Made by a program: the position numbers and the translations under genes
Notes under the pieces: model-generated
Database searches by the model: none
What the model was told of the DNA's origin: nothing
The model's input: the letters and a program-made list of their open reading frames with translations, nothing else
NCBI RefSeq assembly: GCF_004054105.1
Contig: NZ_SBLC01000004.1
Location: 556-64,555, forward strand
DNA: 64,000 bases
Direction of reading: 5' to 3'
Source: Falsigemmobacter intermedius
GTDB taxonomy: Bacteria > Pseudomonadota > Alphaproteobacteria > Rhodobacterales > Rhodobacteraceae
Shown here: positions 17,395 to 25,968 of the stretch, piece after piece
Layout: the number at the start of each line of letters is the position of its first letter
Position numbering within the stretch: the first letter of the stretch is position 1

Positions 17395-18023
17395 CGGATT
17401 CCTTCCCGGTTTTTCTCAACATGGTAATAGGCCCAGAGCAGCCGTGCCGCAACGGCGCGCCAGGGCGACCAGGCCTCCGCCATCCGGCGCAACGCCTTTT
17501 CCGAAGGCCGCGCCTCCAGACCGAATAAAATCCGTGCAGCTTCCTGCAGGGCGAGATCAGCGGGGGCAAAAACATCCGCACGACCAAGGGAAAACATCGC
17601 GTAAATCTCAGCCGTCCAGCGGCCGATTCCCGGCACAGCCACCAGCTGCCCGATGATCTCTTCATCACTCAGCCCCGGCAGCGCGTCGTAGTCGATCCCG
17701 GCCGCCGCCAGAGCAAGGGCATAACGCGCCTTCTGCCGCGAAAGCCCTAAGCCGCGCAGATCCTCCTCGGTCATCGCCGCAACGGCCTCAGGCGAGATCA
17801 TCCCCGCCGCTTCAAGCCGCGCCCAGATCGCCCGGGCCGAGGCCACGCTGACCTGCTGAGAGGTGATCGCCCCAAGGAGTGCCGCAAAGCCGCCTTCGCG
17901 CCGACGCAGCGGCAAAGGGCCTGTGAGGTCAAGCGCATAAGCGAAACGCGGCTCCCGCGCGGCCAGCCAGGCCGCCCCTTCCGCCACGCAGTCCGGCGTC
18001 TCAATCAGACGGCCCTGGCTCAT
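17391..18023 (-). CDS. DNA-3-methyladenine glycosylase II, HhH-GPD superfamily
   Basis: A 210-residue base-excision repair enzyme that removes alkylated purines. The helix-hairpin-helix LVAVPGIGRWTAEIYAMFSLGRADVFAPADLAL carries the GIGxWTA signature and the catalytic Asp of the family (ADVF...AD). It is compact, without the extra N-terminal domain of E. coli AlkA. It overlaps the genes on both sides by ATGA, so it is cotranscribed with an acetyltransferase and an esterase. Confidence 0.88.
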   Translation of the reverse strand: MSQGRLIETPDCVAEGAAWLAAREPRFAYALDLTGPLPLRRREGGFAALLGAITSQQVSVASARAIWARLEAAGMISPEAVAAMTEEDLRGLGLSRQKARYALALAAAGIDYDALPGLSDEEIIGQLVAVPGIGRWTAEIYAMFSLGRADVFAPADLALQEAARILFGLEARPSEKALRRMAEAWSPWRAVAARLLWAYYHVEKNREGIR

Positions 18024-18721
18024 CTCAGCCCCGGATCGCGGGCGTGAAGCAGAGGTGCGGTCAGTTCAGAGAGCCGGCGCTTTTGTCGCCCCGCCGCGTC
18101 GAAATTGTCGCGGTCGCACCAGGTTATGAAGGCCTCTCGCAGGCGGGGCCAGTCGGCGTCGGTGATCGCATACCAGACGGTGTCTCTGTTACGCCCTTTG
18201 ACCACCATATGTTGACGAAAAATGCCCTCATAGCTGAAGCCCAGCCGCTCTGCGGCACGGCGCGAGGGCAGATTCAGACTGTTGCACTTCCACTCATAGC
18301 GGCGATAGCCCAGCGCAAAGGCCTGCTCCATCATGGCAAACATCGCCCCTGTCGCAGCCGAAGTCCCCTGCAAAGCAGGTGAAAAGGTCAGTGAGCCAAC
18401 CTCAATCACCCCATGCGCCACATCAATGCGCATGAAGCTCGCAAGGCCGGACCAATCCCCCTCAGGCGCGCGGATCGCGTAGAAGAGAGGATCGCGCAAT
18501 CCGCAGCGGCTTTCGGCCCAGGCGGTGAAGTCCGCTTCATTGGCGAAGGGGCCGGTGAACATATAGTCCCAAAGCGCATTATGGCCGCGAAAGGCCTGCC
18601 AGAGCGCGGGAATATGCGCAGGCTTCAGCGGCTCAAGCACGCAAAGCGCATTTCCAAGGGGGACCGCCGGCGGCTGCACGGCACGAAGGATGACACCGGC
18701 GGATGGCGGAACATGGGTCAT
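18020..18721 (-). CDS. GNAT-family N-acetyltransferase
   Basis: 233 residues from 18721, where GGGAGGTG precedes the ATG. The GNAT core is seen in IRAPEGDWSGLASFMRI, GVIEVGSLTFSPALQGTSAATGAMFAMM (acetyl-CoA loop) and EWKCNSLNLPSRRAAERLGFSYEGIFRQHMV, the last matching RimJ/RimL-type ribosomal or small-molecule acetyltransferases. It is the first gene of the three-gene operon. The substrate is not known. Confidence 0.87.
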   Translation of the reverse strand: MTHVPPSAGVILRAVQPPAVPLGNALCVLEPLKPAHIPALWQAFRGHNALWDYMFTGPFANEADFTAWAESRCGLRDPLFYAIRAPEGDWSGLASFMRIDVAHGVIEVGSLTFSPALQGTSAATGAMFAMMEQAFALGYRRYEWKCNSLNLPSRRAAERLGFSYEGIFRQHMVVKGRNRDTVWYAITDADWPRLREAFITWCDRDNFDAAGRQKRRLSELTAPLLHARDPGLR

Positions 18722-18869
18722 GGGCACCTCCCTGATGGGGCGCAGGCTGCGGCAGAACGGCGAAGAGCGCAACCCTGCTCACATCCGCGCGACTCCCACC
18801 TGGGGGGCCTTTTTCCAGGGCGCGGGGGCGGCTAATTTTTCAGCCGCTTTCCTTAGTGCAGGACCCCTC

Positions 18870-19607
18870 GTGCTTCGCCTTCTTCCGGCCCTGACCGCCG
18901 CCGCTCTGCTTCTGGCCGCCTGCGCCGCGCCACTGCCGCCGACAGCAGGCCCGCGCGCGCTGCCGCAACGCGGGGCACCGATCAACACCGCCGTCATGGC
19001 CTCTCCGGCGCAGAGTTTTTCTGCGGTACTGGCCAGTGTCGAGCCGGTGGCCGAAGCCGTCTGCCGCGAGAAGCGGCCTGATCTGAACTGCGATTTCCTG
19101 ATCCTGGTCGACACTGACCCCGGCAAAGCGCCCAATGCCTTCCACCGGCTGGACTCGCAGACCGGCCGCCCGGTGATCGGCTTTACCGCCACGCTGATCG
19201 CTGAAGCCCGCTCTGCGGATGAGCTGGCCTTTGTGCTTGGGCACGAGGCCGGGCACCATCTGGCCGGGCATCTGCCGCGTCAGCAACGCTCAGCTGTTGC
19301 CGGGGCCGTATTGGCGGGCACCCTGGCCGCCCTGAGCGGGGCGGGGACCGAAGCCCTGGAGCAGCCAACACGGATCGGGGCGACAGTGGGTGCGCGCAGT
19401 TATTCCAAAGACTATGAACTGGAAGCCGATGCCATCGGCACGTTAATCGCCTGGCGTGCGGGCTTTGACCCTGAACGCGGGGCCGCCTTCTTTACCCGCC
19501 TGCCCGATCCGGGCAACCGTTTCCTCGGCTCTCACCCCCCGAATGCCGCCCGGATTCAGACCGTATTGGCCACCATGGCCGCGATCCGCCAGGGGCGCAT
19601 CAGATAG
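18870..19607 (+). CDS. M48-family metalloprotease, lipoprotein
   Basis: 245 residues with a GTG start at 18870. This start gives a lipoprotein signal peptide with the lipobox LLAAC. The zinc site is the HExxH motif of GHEAGHHLAGH, with the third ligand Glu in ELEADAIGTLIAWRAGFDP. This is the BepA/LoiP-like group of periplasmic M48 proteases that act in outer-membrane protein quality control. The 3' end overlaps the convergent receiver-domain gene by 8 bp. The exact targets are unknown. Confidence 0.85.
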   Translation: MLRLLPALTAAALLLAACAAPLPPTAGPRALPQRGAPINTAVMASPAQSFSAVLASVEPVAEAVCREKRPDLNCDFLILVDTDPGKAPNAFHRLDSQTGRPVIGFTATLIAEARSADELAFVLGHEAGHHLAGHLPRQQRSAVAGAVLAGTLAALSGAGTEALEQPTRIGATVGARSYSKDYELEADAIGTLIAWRAGFDPERGAAFFTRLPDPGNRFLGSHPPNAARIQTVLATMAAIRQGRIR

Positions 19608-20328
19608 CGGCGCGCAGAAAGGGCTGCGGCAGATCGGCGATCCGCTGTCGGATCAGATGCGAGAGGTCACGCGCCCGATCGCTGCCCCGGGTTGCCAGCG
19701 CCCCCGCAGCTTCGGCAAGGGCCGGGTCCGCCGTGGTGCGGGCCAGCCCCTCAAGAAAGCCCGAGAGATAGACCCGTTCCTGCTCGCTTCCACTTTGCGC
19801 CAGACGCCGCTGCGCGAAGATCAGATCCTCGCGCAGCGCCAGATCATCAGGAAGTGGCAGCCGCACCGCAGGCAGATCACCGCCACCGTCGCGCGGATCG
19901 GGCCGATGCGCCCGCAAAAAGGCCACAAACTCAGAAAACCCTGCCACAGGCTTGCTCAGAAAACCCGCAGCCCCCGCCGCAAGGCAGGCGCTTTCTTTCC
20001 CCGGATCCCCGCTGATCGCCAGAACGACCGGGCGCTGCGTCCGCGCGAAGGCCGGGGCCAGATCGGCGATCAGCGCCTCTCCCTCGCCGTCAGGCAGACC
20101 AGGGTCCACCAGAACAATGTCCGGCAGATAAAGGCCCAGGTGACGCCGCGCCTGGGCCAGGCTGTCGGCCCGCCGCAGACGTGCCCCGCCGCGCAGTGCC
20201 ATCAGCCGCAGCCCGTCGGCGGCGAAGCGGCTGTCCTCAACCAGCAGAATCGTCAGCCCCCAGAGCGGCAGCCCCACTGCGGGGCGTGGCAGCTGATCCG
20301 GCCTTGTCAGAGACTCATTCACGGGCAT
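19600..20328 (-). CDS. Response regulator receiver protein with helical C-terminal tail
   Basis: 242 residues from 20328 (AGGAGCG upstream). A receiver domain occupies about residues 25-140: acidic pocket in LLVEDS, phospho-acceptor Asp in DIVLVDPGLPDGEG, Ser in LAISGD and the Lys in FLSKPV. The roughly 90-residue C-terminal part (LREDLIFAQRRLAQSGSEQERVY...) is helical, with no recognised DNA-binding or enzymatic motif. No histidine kinase is nearby. It may signal by protein contact. Confidence 0.8.
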   Translation of the reverse strand: MPVNESLTRPDQLPRPAVGLPLWGLTILLVEDSRFAADGLRLMALRGGARLRRADSLAQARRHLGLYLPDIVLVDPGLPDGEGEALIADLAPAFARTQRPVVLAISGDPGKESACLAAGAAGFLSKPVAGFSEFVAFLRAHRPDPRDGGGDLPAVRLPLPDDLALREDLIFAQRRLAQSGSEQERVYLSGFLEGLARTTADPALAEAAGALATRGSDRARDLSHLIRQRIADLPQPFLRAAI

Positions 20329-20480
20329 CGCGGCGCTCCTCTCCTGTGCTCTTCCATCTGGCAACAAAGAGGTTGCCGGAGGATTAACCCCGCCGTCGCC
20401 GCGATCGCCGCTTGCCAGCCCTGCCCCATGCCCGCATAAAGCCTGCGACACGGCAGGACATAGCTATCGGAGGAGTTTCT

Positions 20481-20885
20481 ATGATCGGTCGCCTGAACCA
20501 CGTAGCCATTGCGGTGCCCGATCTTGAGGCCGCTTCGGCGCAGTACCGCGACACGCTGGGCGCAGTGGTGCGCCCGCCCCAGGATGAGCCGGACCATGGT
20601 GTGACCGTGGTCTTTATCGAGCTGCCCAATACCAAAATTGAGCTGCTTTATCCCTTGGGAGAGAATTCCCCCATTGCAGGCTTTCTGGAAAAGAACCCCG
20701 CCGGCGGCATCCATCACATCTGCTATGAGGTTGAGGATATCCTTGCTGCCCGCGACCGGCTGAAAGCCTCGGGCGCGCGTGTTCTGGGCTCCGGGGAGCC
20801 GAAGATCGGGGCCCATGGCAAGCCGGTGCTTTTCCTGCATCCGAAAGACTTTAACGGCTGCCTCGTGGAACTGGAGCAGGTCTGA
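20481..20885 (+). CDS. epi: Methylmalonyl-CoA/ethylmalonyl-CoA epimerase
   Basis: A 134-residue vicinal-oxygen-chelate protein that interconverts the 2R and 2S forms of methylmalonyl-CoA and, in alphaproteobacteria, ethylmalonyl-CoA. Metal ligands are in the repeated modules: LNHVAIAVPDLEAAS at the N-terminus, IELLYPLGENSPIAGFL, GGIHHICYEVEDI and the final LFLHPKDFNGCLVELEQV. AGGAG precedes the start. It serves the ethylmalonyl-CoA pathway with ecm and ccr further along. The next gene overlaps by TGATG. Confidence 0.92.
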   Translation: MIGRLNHVAIAVPDLEAASAQYRDTLGAVVRPPQDEPDHGVTVVFIELPNTKIELLYPLGENSPIAGFLEKNPAGGIHHICYEVEDILAARDRLKASGARVLGSGEPKIGAHGKPVLFLHPKDFNGCLVELEQV

Positions 20886-21169
20886 TGTCGATCACTGCCG
20901 TTATCGTTGTCTTCGCTGTCTGCTGGTTTCTGGTGCTGCTGATCGTGCTGCCGCTGCGCATGCAGACCCAGGCAGAGGCCGGATCGATCGTGCCGGGAAC
21001 CCCCGCAGGTGCCCCCGCAGGGCCGGTCGGGCGTAAAAAGCTGATCGTGACGACGATTGCGGCCACGCTGGCCTGGGCGGCGATCTGCCTGACGGTGATG
21101 TCGGGGGCCATCAGCATCCGCGATTTCGACGTCATGGGACGCCTGCCCCCGATCAGCGCTGAGAACTGA
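20885..21169 (+). CDS. Small two-helix membrane protein, DUF1467 family
   Basis: 94 residues with two membrane segments (ITAVIVVFAVCWFLVLLIVLP and LIVTTIAATLAWAAICLTVMS) separated by a Gly/Pro/Ala loop. The pattern corresponds to the DUF1467 family of alphaproteobacteria. It is translationally coupled to the epimerase gene, an arrangement that suggests shared expression but no known shared function. Confidence 0.75.
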   Translation: MSITAVIVVFAVCWFLVLLIVLPLRMQTQAEAGSIVPGTPAGAPAGPVGRKKLIVTTIAATLAWAAICLTVMSGAISIRDFDVMGRLPPISAEN

Positions 21170-21194
21170 AAAGGGCCCCTCAGGGGCCCTTTTT
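21169..21194. terminator. Bidirectional terminator
   Basis: 11-bp arms AAAAGGGCCCC and GGGGCCCTTTT with a TCA loop lie between convergent genes (DUF1467 and the EI24 protein). Runs of A and T on both sides suit termination in both directions. Confidence 0.85.
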
Positions 21195-21198
21195 CGTT

Positions 21199-21912
21199 TC
21201 AATCCCGCGGCCTGGTTCCGGTGACGCGGTGGTAGAGATGCGTGAAGGTGGCAGCCCCCAGAACCGGGATCACCAGGCTCACGAAAGGCACCGAGAGCGG
21301 AATCGCCATCAGCACCCCGGCCGCAAAGATCTGCCCGCGATGTTTCCTGCGCAGTGCTCGCGCCGCAGACAGGCCGATGCGGCGCCCCGCCGCCATGGTG
21401 AAATACTCCCGCCCCAGCAGCCAGCCGTTCACCAGCCAGAAGATGAAGGGCAGCGACGGCGGAAAAACCAGGCCGATCACCAGGGCCGCACCGTTCACCA
21501 CCATGAGAACACAGAGAAAATTCACCGCGTCCTTGATAGATTCATAGGTGCCGAGCCCCGGCGCTGCGGGAAGATAGGGATAGTGTTTGGCCTCAACCGC
21601 ACTGGCCACCTGCTCAAGGAAAAAGCCGGTGAACACCGAAGCAACCGGCACCATGAGAAAGATGGAGAGGACAAACATCCCCCCCACCGCCCCCCAGGAG
21701 GCCAGCGCCGTGATCCCCTCAACCGTGCCGATCAGCGGCAGGTCCAGCTCATCCGGAACCAGCGTCTGAACGCCGATCAGAAAGAGCACAGAGATCGCAG
21801 CCAGCAGCAGCAGGGTAAGACCGATTCCCAACATCAGCACCCGGCGAAAGCGCCGCTCAGGCAATTGCGCCAGCGCCCGCAGGAAATCCCTGAAGATCAT
21901 GCGCTGATCCAT
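21199..21912 (-). CDS. EI24/CysZ-like integral membrane protein
   Basis: 237 residues with about five to six membrane helices (VLMLGIGLTLLLLAAISVLFLIG, GAVGGMFVLSIFLMVPVASVFTGFFLEQVA, NFLCVLMVVNGAALVIG and others). The loop EAKHYPYLP and the WLVNGWLLGREYF motif are typical of EI24-domain proteins, which include the sulfate permease CysZ. A second in-frame Met at 21900 is possible as start. The 5' end overlaps the nitroreductase stop. Transport of sulfate is possible but not shown. Confidence 0.78.
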   Translation of the reverse strand: MDQRMIFRDFLRALAQLPERRFRRVLMLGIGLTLLLLAAISVLFLIGVQTLVPDELDLPLIGTVEGITALASWGAVGGMFVLSIFLMVPVASVFTGFFLEQVASAVEAKHYPYLPAAPGLGTYESIKDAVNFLCVLMVVNGAALVIGLVFPPSLPFIFWLVNGWLLGREYFTMAAGRRIGLSAARALRRKHRGQIFAAGVLMAIPLSVPFVSLVIPVLGAATFTHLYHRVTGTRPRD

Positions 21913-22469
21913 GTTGTCAGAGCGGCCAGATCCGGGCGCGGACGGTCAGGCACCTCACCTGCATAGCTGCCGATATGGATCAGACCGGCGATAAACTCAC
22001 CCTCAGCCAGACCGAAAGCAGGCGCAGCAAAGGCCTGATCCAGCGCGACCCAGCCGGTCAGCCAGCTGGCCCCCCAACCCGAAGCCAGCGCCGCATTCAC
22101 CAGCGACAGACAGACCCCGCCGGCTGAGAGAACCTGCTCAATCTGCGGGATTTTATCATGCGCCACGGGGCTTGCGACCACCGCAACACAAAGCGGGCTG
22201 CGGTCAAACTGCCCGATCCCCTTCTCCGCCTTCTCCGGCGCAAGGCCGGTCTTTTCGGCGAAAGCCGCCGCCTCTCCGGCCAGCCGCGCCAGCGCCGCAC
22301 GCTCCAGCACGATGAAGCGCCAGGGCGCCAGCTTGCCATGGTCCGGAACCCGCGCTGCGGCCGTCAGCAGCTCTTCCAGCCCGGCGCGGTCCGGCACCGG
22401 TCCTGACAAAAGCTTTGCCGGACGCGAGCGGCGGGTGAGCAGAAAATCAAGAACGGCGTTTCGGGTCAT
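21897..22469 (-). CDS. Nitroreductase family protein (YdjA-like)
   Basis: A 190-residue FMN-binding oxidoreductase. N-terminal RRSRPAKLLSGPVPDRAGLEELL, RVPDHGKLAPWRFIVLE and the C-terminal GLAEGEFIAGLIHIGSY match the compact YdjA/PnrA-type nitroreductases. AGGAGAC precedes the start. It lies 57 bp after mcl1 on the same strand and may be cotranscribed with it. The substrate is unknown. Confidence 0.87.
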   Translation of the reverse strand: MTRNAVLDFLLTRRSRPAKLLSGPVPDRAGLEELLTAAARVPDHGKLAPWRFIVLERAALARLAGEAAAFAEKTGLAPEKAEKGIGQFDRSPLCVAVVASPVAHDKIPQIEQVLSAGGVCLSLVNAALASGWGASWLTGWVALDQAFAAPAFGLAEGEFIAGLIHIGSYAGEVPDRPRPDLAALTTWISA

Positions 22470-22526
22470 AATGGTCTCCTTCAGACCCGGATGTCGGGCC
22501 TGAAGCGGCTTTGGTCAAGCGCCCGC

Positions 22527-23486
22527 TCAGGAGCCGGCGATCATTTCCGACTGACGCACGATCACCTCAGCCTGTTTGATCGAGGCGATATCGACCAGAC
22601 GCCCCTTATAGACGGTCGCGCCCTGCCCTGCGGCTTTTGCAGCCTCCATCGCGGCGAGAATCTCCCGCGCTTCCGACACCGCTGCCTCAGAGGGCGTAAA
22701 GACCTCATTGGCCAGAGCCACCTGTTTGGGATGGATCGCCCATTTGCCCACCATCCCAAGCGTGGCCGAGCGGCGCGCCTGGGCGCGGAAGCCCTCATCA
22801 TCCGAGAAATCGCCGAACGGACCGTCCACCGGCAGCACCCCATGGGTCCGGCAGGCCGCAACAATCGCCGCCTGCGCCCAGTGCCAGGGGTCCGACCAAT
22901 GCTTCACGCCCTCACGCAGCATATAATAATTCTCCTGGGTGCCGCCGATCCCCGTCGTCTGCATCCCCATTGAGGCTGCGAAATCCGCAGCCCCCAGGCT
23001 CATCGCTTCCAGCCGCGGAGATGAGGCCGCGATCTCTTCGACATGGGCAATCCCGGCGGCGGATTCGATGATCACCTCAAAAGCGATGCGCTTTTTGCGC
23101 CCCTTCGCCGCCTCAATGGCCGTGACCAGAGCATCCACCGCATAGACATCCGCCGCGCAGCCCACCTTCGGGATCATGATCATATCCAGCCGGTCCGAGG
23201 CCTGCTCCAGCAGATCGACGACATCGCGATACCAGAAAGGCGTATCCAGCCCGTTAATCCGCACCGAAAGCGTTTTATTGCCCCAGTCGATCTCATGGGT
23301 CGCCCGGATGATATTGGCGCGCGCGGCATCTTTGTCCGAGGGCGCGACCGAGTCCTCCAGATCGAGGTTGATCACATCCGCAGCCGAGGCTGCCATCTTC
23401 TCAAAAAGCGCCGGACGCGAGCCGGGGCCAAAAAGCTGGCAGCGGTTGGGACGGGCAACAGGGGCAGGCTGAAGGCGGAATGACAT
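22527..23486 (-). CDS. mcl1: L-malyl-CoA/beta-methylmalyl-CoA lyase
   Basis: 319 residues, starting MSFRLQPAPVARPNRCQLFG at 23486. The sequence is essentially the Rhodobacter Mcl1 type: NLDLEDSV, VRINGLDTPFWYRDV, IPKVGCAADVYAV, EVIIESAAGIAHVEEIAA, GMQTTGIGGTQENYYML and MVGKWAIHPKQVALANEVF. It cleaves beta-methylmalyl-CoA to glyoxylate plus propionyl-CoA in the ethylmalonyl-CoA pathway and condenses acetyl-CoA with glyoxylate to malyl-CoA. The reading frame continues upstream, but homology begins at this Met. Confidence 0.95.
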   Translation of the reverse strand: MSFRLQPAPVARPNRCQLFGPGSRPALFEKMAASAADVINLDLEDSVAPSDKDAARANIIRATHEIDWGNKTLSVRINGLDTPFWYRDVVDLLEQASDRLDMIMIPKVGCAADVYAVDALVTAIEAAKGRKKRIAFEVIIESAAGIAHVEEIAASSPRLEAMSLGAADFAASMGMQTTGIGGTQENYYMLREGVKHWSDPWHWAQAAIVAACRTHGVLPVDGPFGDFSDDEGFRAQARRSATLGMVGKWAIHPKQVALANEVFTPSEAAVSEAREILAAMEAAKAAGQGATVYKGRLVDIASIKQAEVIVRQSEMIAGS

Positions 23487-23650
23487 AGGGCCTCGCAATG
23501 ATATTCCGAATTTGCTGCCTAAATTGTTAGTAACTTGCGCAGGCTCTGGCAAGAACGACTTTGCACCTGCAGCATCGCCCCGCCCCTCTTCCGCCGCATG
23601 ACGCAGCGTGACAGGATGCAGGCACTTTTTCTGCCTCGGGGACCCCCGCC

Positions 23651-24616
23651 ATGACCCTTACGCTCCACCAGGACAGCTTCCGCCTGGCTCAGGCTTTTAC
23701 GATTTCGCGCGGCTCGCGCACCCATGCCCATGTGCTGAGCGTTGAGGTGAACCGCAACGGCGCCACGGGCTTTGGCGAATGCGTCCCCTATGCCCGCTAC
23801 GGCGAAAGCCTTGAATCGGTTGCAGAACAGATCCGCACCCTGCCCGCAGGCATCACCCGCGAAGCGCTCCAGGATCTCCTCAAACCCGGCGCGGCCCGCA
23901 ATGCGGTCGACTGCGCACTCTGGGACTGGGAAGCGAAATTCACCGGCACCCCGGTCTGGAAACTGGCGGGCCTGCCCGAGCCCGGTCCCACTGAAATCAC
24001 CTATACCCTCTCGCTCGACACCCCTGAGCGGATGGAGGAAGAGGCCCGCAAACACGCCTGGCGGCCGCTTTTGAAAATCAAACTCGGCACCCCCGACGAT
24101 ATGCCCCGCCTCGAAGCCGTCCGCCGCGGCGCGCCGAACTCCCGCATCATCGTCGACGCCAATGAGGGCTGGACCGCCGCGGTCTATAGCGATCTCGCCC
24201 CCCATCTCCTCCGCCTCGGCGTGGCCCTGGTCGAACAGCCGCTCCCCGCCGCCGACGATGGAATGCTCGCAGAAATCGCCCGCCCGCTGCCGGTCTGCGC
24301 CGATGAATCCGTCCACGACCGCGCAAGTCTGGCCCGTCTCAAAGGCAAATACGACCTCGTGAACATCAAACTTGATAAGACCGGCGGGCTGACCGAGGCC
24401 ATTGCGCTGCGCCGCGAAGCCGAAGCCGCGGGCTTCGGCATCATGGTCGGCTGCATGGTCGGCTCCTCGCTTGCCATGGCCCCGGCCATGCTCATCGCGC
24501 AGAACGCCCCTTACGTTGATCTTGACGCGCCGCTTCTCTTGGCAGAAGACCGCGCTGCGCCCATGAAAACCGAAGGCGCGATCCTTTATCCCGCAGCCCC
24601 CGCGCTCTGGGGCTGA
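23651..24616 (+). CDS. Dipeptide epimerase (L-Ala-D/L-Glu epimerase, enolase superfamily)
   Basis: 321 residues of the muconate-lactonizing-enzyme subgroup. The barrel shows KIKLGTPDD with a catalytic Lys, IIVDANEGW with a metal Asp, EQPLP with a metal Glu, CADESVHD with the third acid, and NIKLDKTGGLTEA with the second catalytic Lys. It would epimerise L-Ala-D-Glu from murein turnover. The transaminase gene starts 22 bp downstream, forming a pair that handles D-amino acids. The specificity is inferred from family and neighbour. Confidence 0.88.
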   Translation: MTLTLHQDSFRLAQAFTISRGSRTHAHVLSVEVNRNGATGFGECVPYARYGESLESVAEQIRTLPAGITREALQDLLKPGAARNAVDCALWDWEAKFTGTPVWKLAGLPEPGPTEITYTLSLDTPERMEEEARKHAWRPLLKIKLGTPDDMPRLEAVRRGAPNSRIIVDANEGWTAAVYSDLAPHLLRLGVALVEQPLPAADDGMLAEIARPLPVCADESVHDRASLARLKGKYDLVNIKLDKTGGLTEAIALRREAEAAGFGIMVGCMVGSSLAMAPAMLIAQNAPYVDLDAPLLLAEDRAAPMKTEGAILYPAAPALWG

Positions 24617-24638
24617 GACTTTGCCGGAGGAAATCCGA

Positions 24639-25499
24639 ATGTCCCGTATCGTCTATGTCAACGGTGAATGGCTGCCGGAAGCGGAGGCGAAGGTCTCGGT
24701 CTTTGACCGCGGCTTCCTGATGGGTGACGCTGTCTATGAAGTGACCACGGTCATGCAGGGCAAGCTCATTGATTTTGAGGGCCACTGCCGCCGCCTCGCC
24801 CGCTCCACGGCCGAGCTTGGCATGGCAAACCCGCACAGCGACGAAGAATGGCTGCAACTGCACCGCGACATCGCCGCGAAAAACAACCTGACCGACGGCG
24901 GCATCTACCTCCAGGTCACCCGCGGCAATCCCGGCGATCGTGACTTCGCCTTCGCCCGCGAGGGCCTTGCCCCGACGGTGGTGATGTTTACCCAGTCCAA
25001 ACCCGGCCAGGCCGAAAACCCCGCCGCCTGGGCCGGCTGGAAGGTGATCTCGGTCCCGGAAATGCGCTGGCACCGCCGCGACATCAAAACCGTGCAGCTG
25101 CTCTGGCCTTCGCTGTCGAAAATGGCCGCCAAAGACGCCGGCGTCGATGATGCCTGGTTCGTCGAAGACGGCTTTGTCACCGAGGGCACCTCGAACAACG
25201 TCTATATCGTCAAAAACGGCAAAATCATCACCCGCAACCTCAGCACCGACCTGCTGCACGGCATCACCCGCGCCTCGGTGCTGCGCCTTGCCGCCGATCT
25301 GCAGATGGAAGTCGAAGAACGCCCCTTCACCATCGAAGAAGCGCAATCCGCCGATGAGGCCTTCTCAACCTCCGCCGGCGCCTTCGTCACCCCGGTGATC
25401 GAAGTCGACGGCAAGCCGGTCGGCACCGGCAAAGCCGGCCCGATCGCCACCCGCCTGCGCGAAGTCTATATCGAAGAATCGATCAAAGCCGGCGTCTGA
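24639..25499 (+). CDS. dat: D-amino-acid transaminase (PLP fold type IV)
   Basis: 286 residues starting MSRIVYVNGEWLPEAEAKV after GGAGG. Fold IV features are present: SVFDRGFLMGDAVYEV near the N-terminus, the PLP Lys in RRDIKTVQLLWPSL, EDGFVTEGTSNNVYIVK and LLHGITRASVL. The RGF...D-alanine type pattern favours D-amino acids (D-Ala/D-Glu) over the branched-chain enzymes, which are close relatives. It is coupled to the dipeptide epimerase gene, which supports murein-peptide recycling or D-Glu supply. Confidence 0.86.
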   Translation: MSRIVYVNGEWLPEAEAKVSVFDRGFLMGDAVYEVTTVMQGKLIDFEGHCRRLARSTAELGMANPHSDEEWLQLHRDIAAKNNLTDGGIYLQVTRGNPGDRDFAFAREGLAPTVVMFTQSKPGQAENPAAWAGWKVISVPEMRWHRRDIKTVQLLWPSLSKMAAKDAGVDDAWFVEDGFVTEGTSNNVYIVKNGKIITRNLSTDLLHGITRASVLRLAADLQMEVEERPFTIEEAQSADEAFSTSAGAFVTPVIEVDGKPVGTGKAGPIATRLREVYIEESIKAGV

Positions 25500-25515
25500 T
25501 CACGCCACGCTCCCG

Positions 25516-25575
25516 CAGATTTTGGCTTTTTCCAAATACTCTGCGGGGGTCCGGGGGCTGCACAGGCCCCCGGCG
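25516..25575 (+). repeat. Dispersed intergenic repeat, copy A
   Basis: The 21-bp core at 25521-25541 (TTTGGCTTTTTCCAAATACT plus C) is followed by GGGGGTCCGGGGGCTG. The same core occurs in reverse orientation at 29187-29207, also next to a GGACCCCGG block. Both copies lie just after plus-strand genes. It looks like a family of palindromic intergenic elements in these genomes and may act as a transcript end. Confidence 0.6.
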
Positions 25576-25632
25576 CTCACCACTCAGACCCGGCCCCGCC
25601 CTCACAGCGGGGCCGGGGCTTTCATCTCTGCC

Positions 25633-25956
25633 TCAGCCTTCCGCCTTACCGACATTCTCGGCAAAAGAGACCTCAAAGGCCGCCTTCTGCTCCGCGCTGG
25701 CCTCGGTCTGATGCTGCGCGCGCCAGTCCTCAAACGGCATGCCGTAGACGATCTCACGCGCGCCGTCTTTGCTCAGATCCAGCCCGCGTGCATTGGCCTC
25801 TTCCTGATACCAGCGCGACAGGCAGTTGCGGCAGAACCCCGCCAGATTCATCATATCGATGTTCTGCACATCCGGGCGCGCGTCCATCAGATGATGCAGC
25901 AGACGACGGAAGGTTGCGGCCTCCAGTTCGGTTTTCAGGCTCTCATGATCGGCCAT
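25633..25956 (-). CDS. DUF1244 family protein
   Basis: A 107-residue small cytosolic protein. RRLLHHLMDARPDVQNID, then MMNLAGFCRNCLSRWYQEEA with a Cys pair, is the DUF1244 signature found widely in proteobacteria. A GAGGAGGG site precedes the start. It lies 12 bp after the formylglutamate amidohydrolase gene on the same strand. Function is not known; the CRNC pair hints at metal or redox chemistry. Confidence 0.85.
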   Translation of the reverse strand: MADHESLKTELEAATFRRLLHHLMDARPDVQNIDMMNLAGFCRNCLSRWYQEEANARGLDLSKDGAREIVYGMPFEDWRAQHQTEASAEQKAAFEVSFAENVGKAEG

Positions 25957-25968
25957 CGGGCCCTCCTC

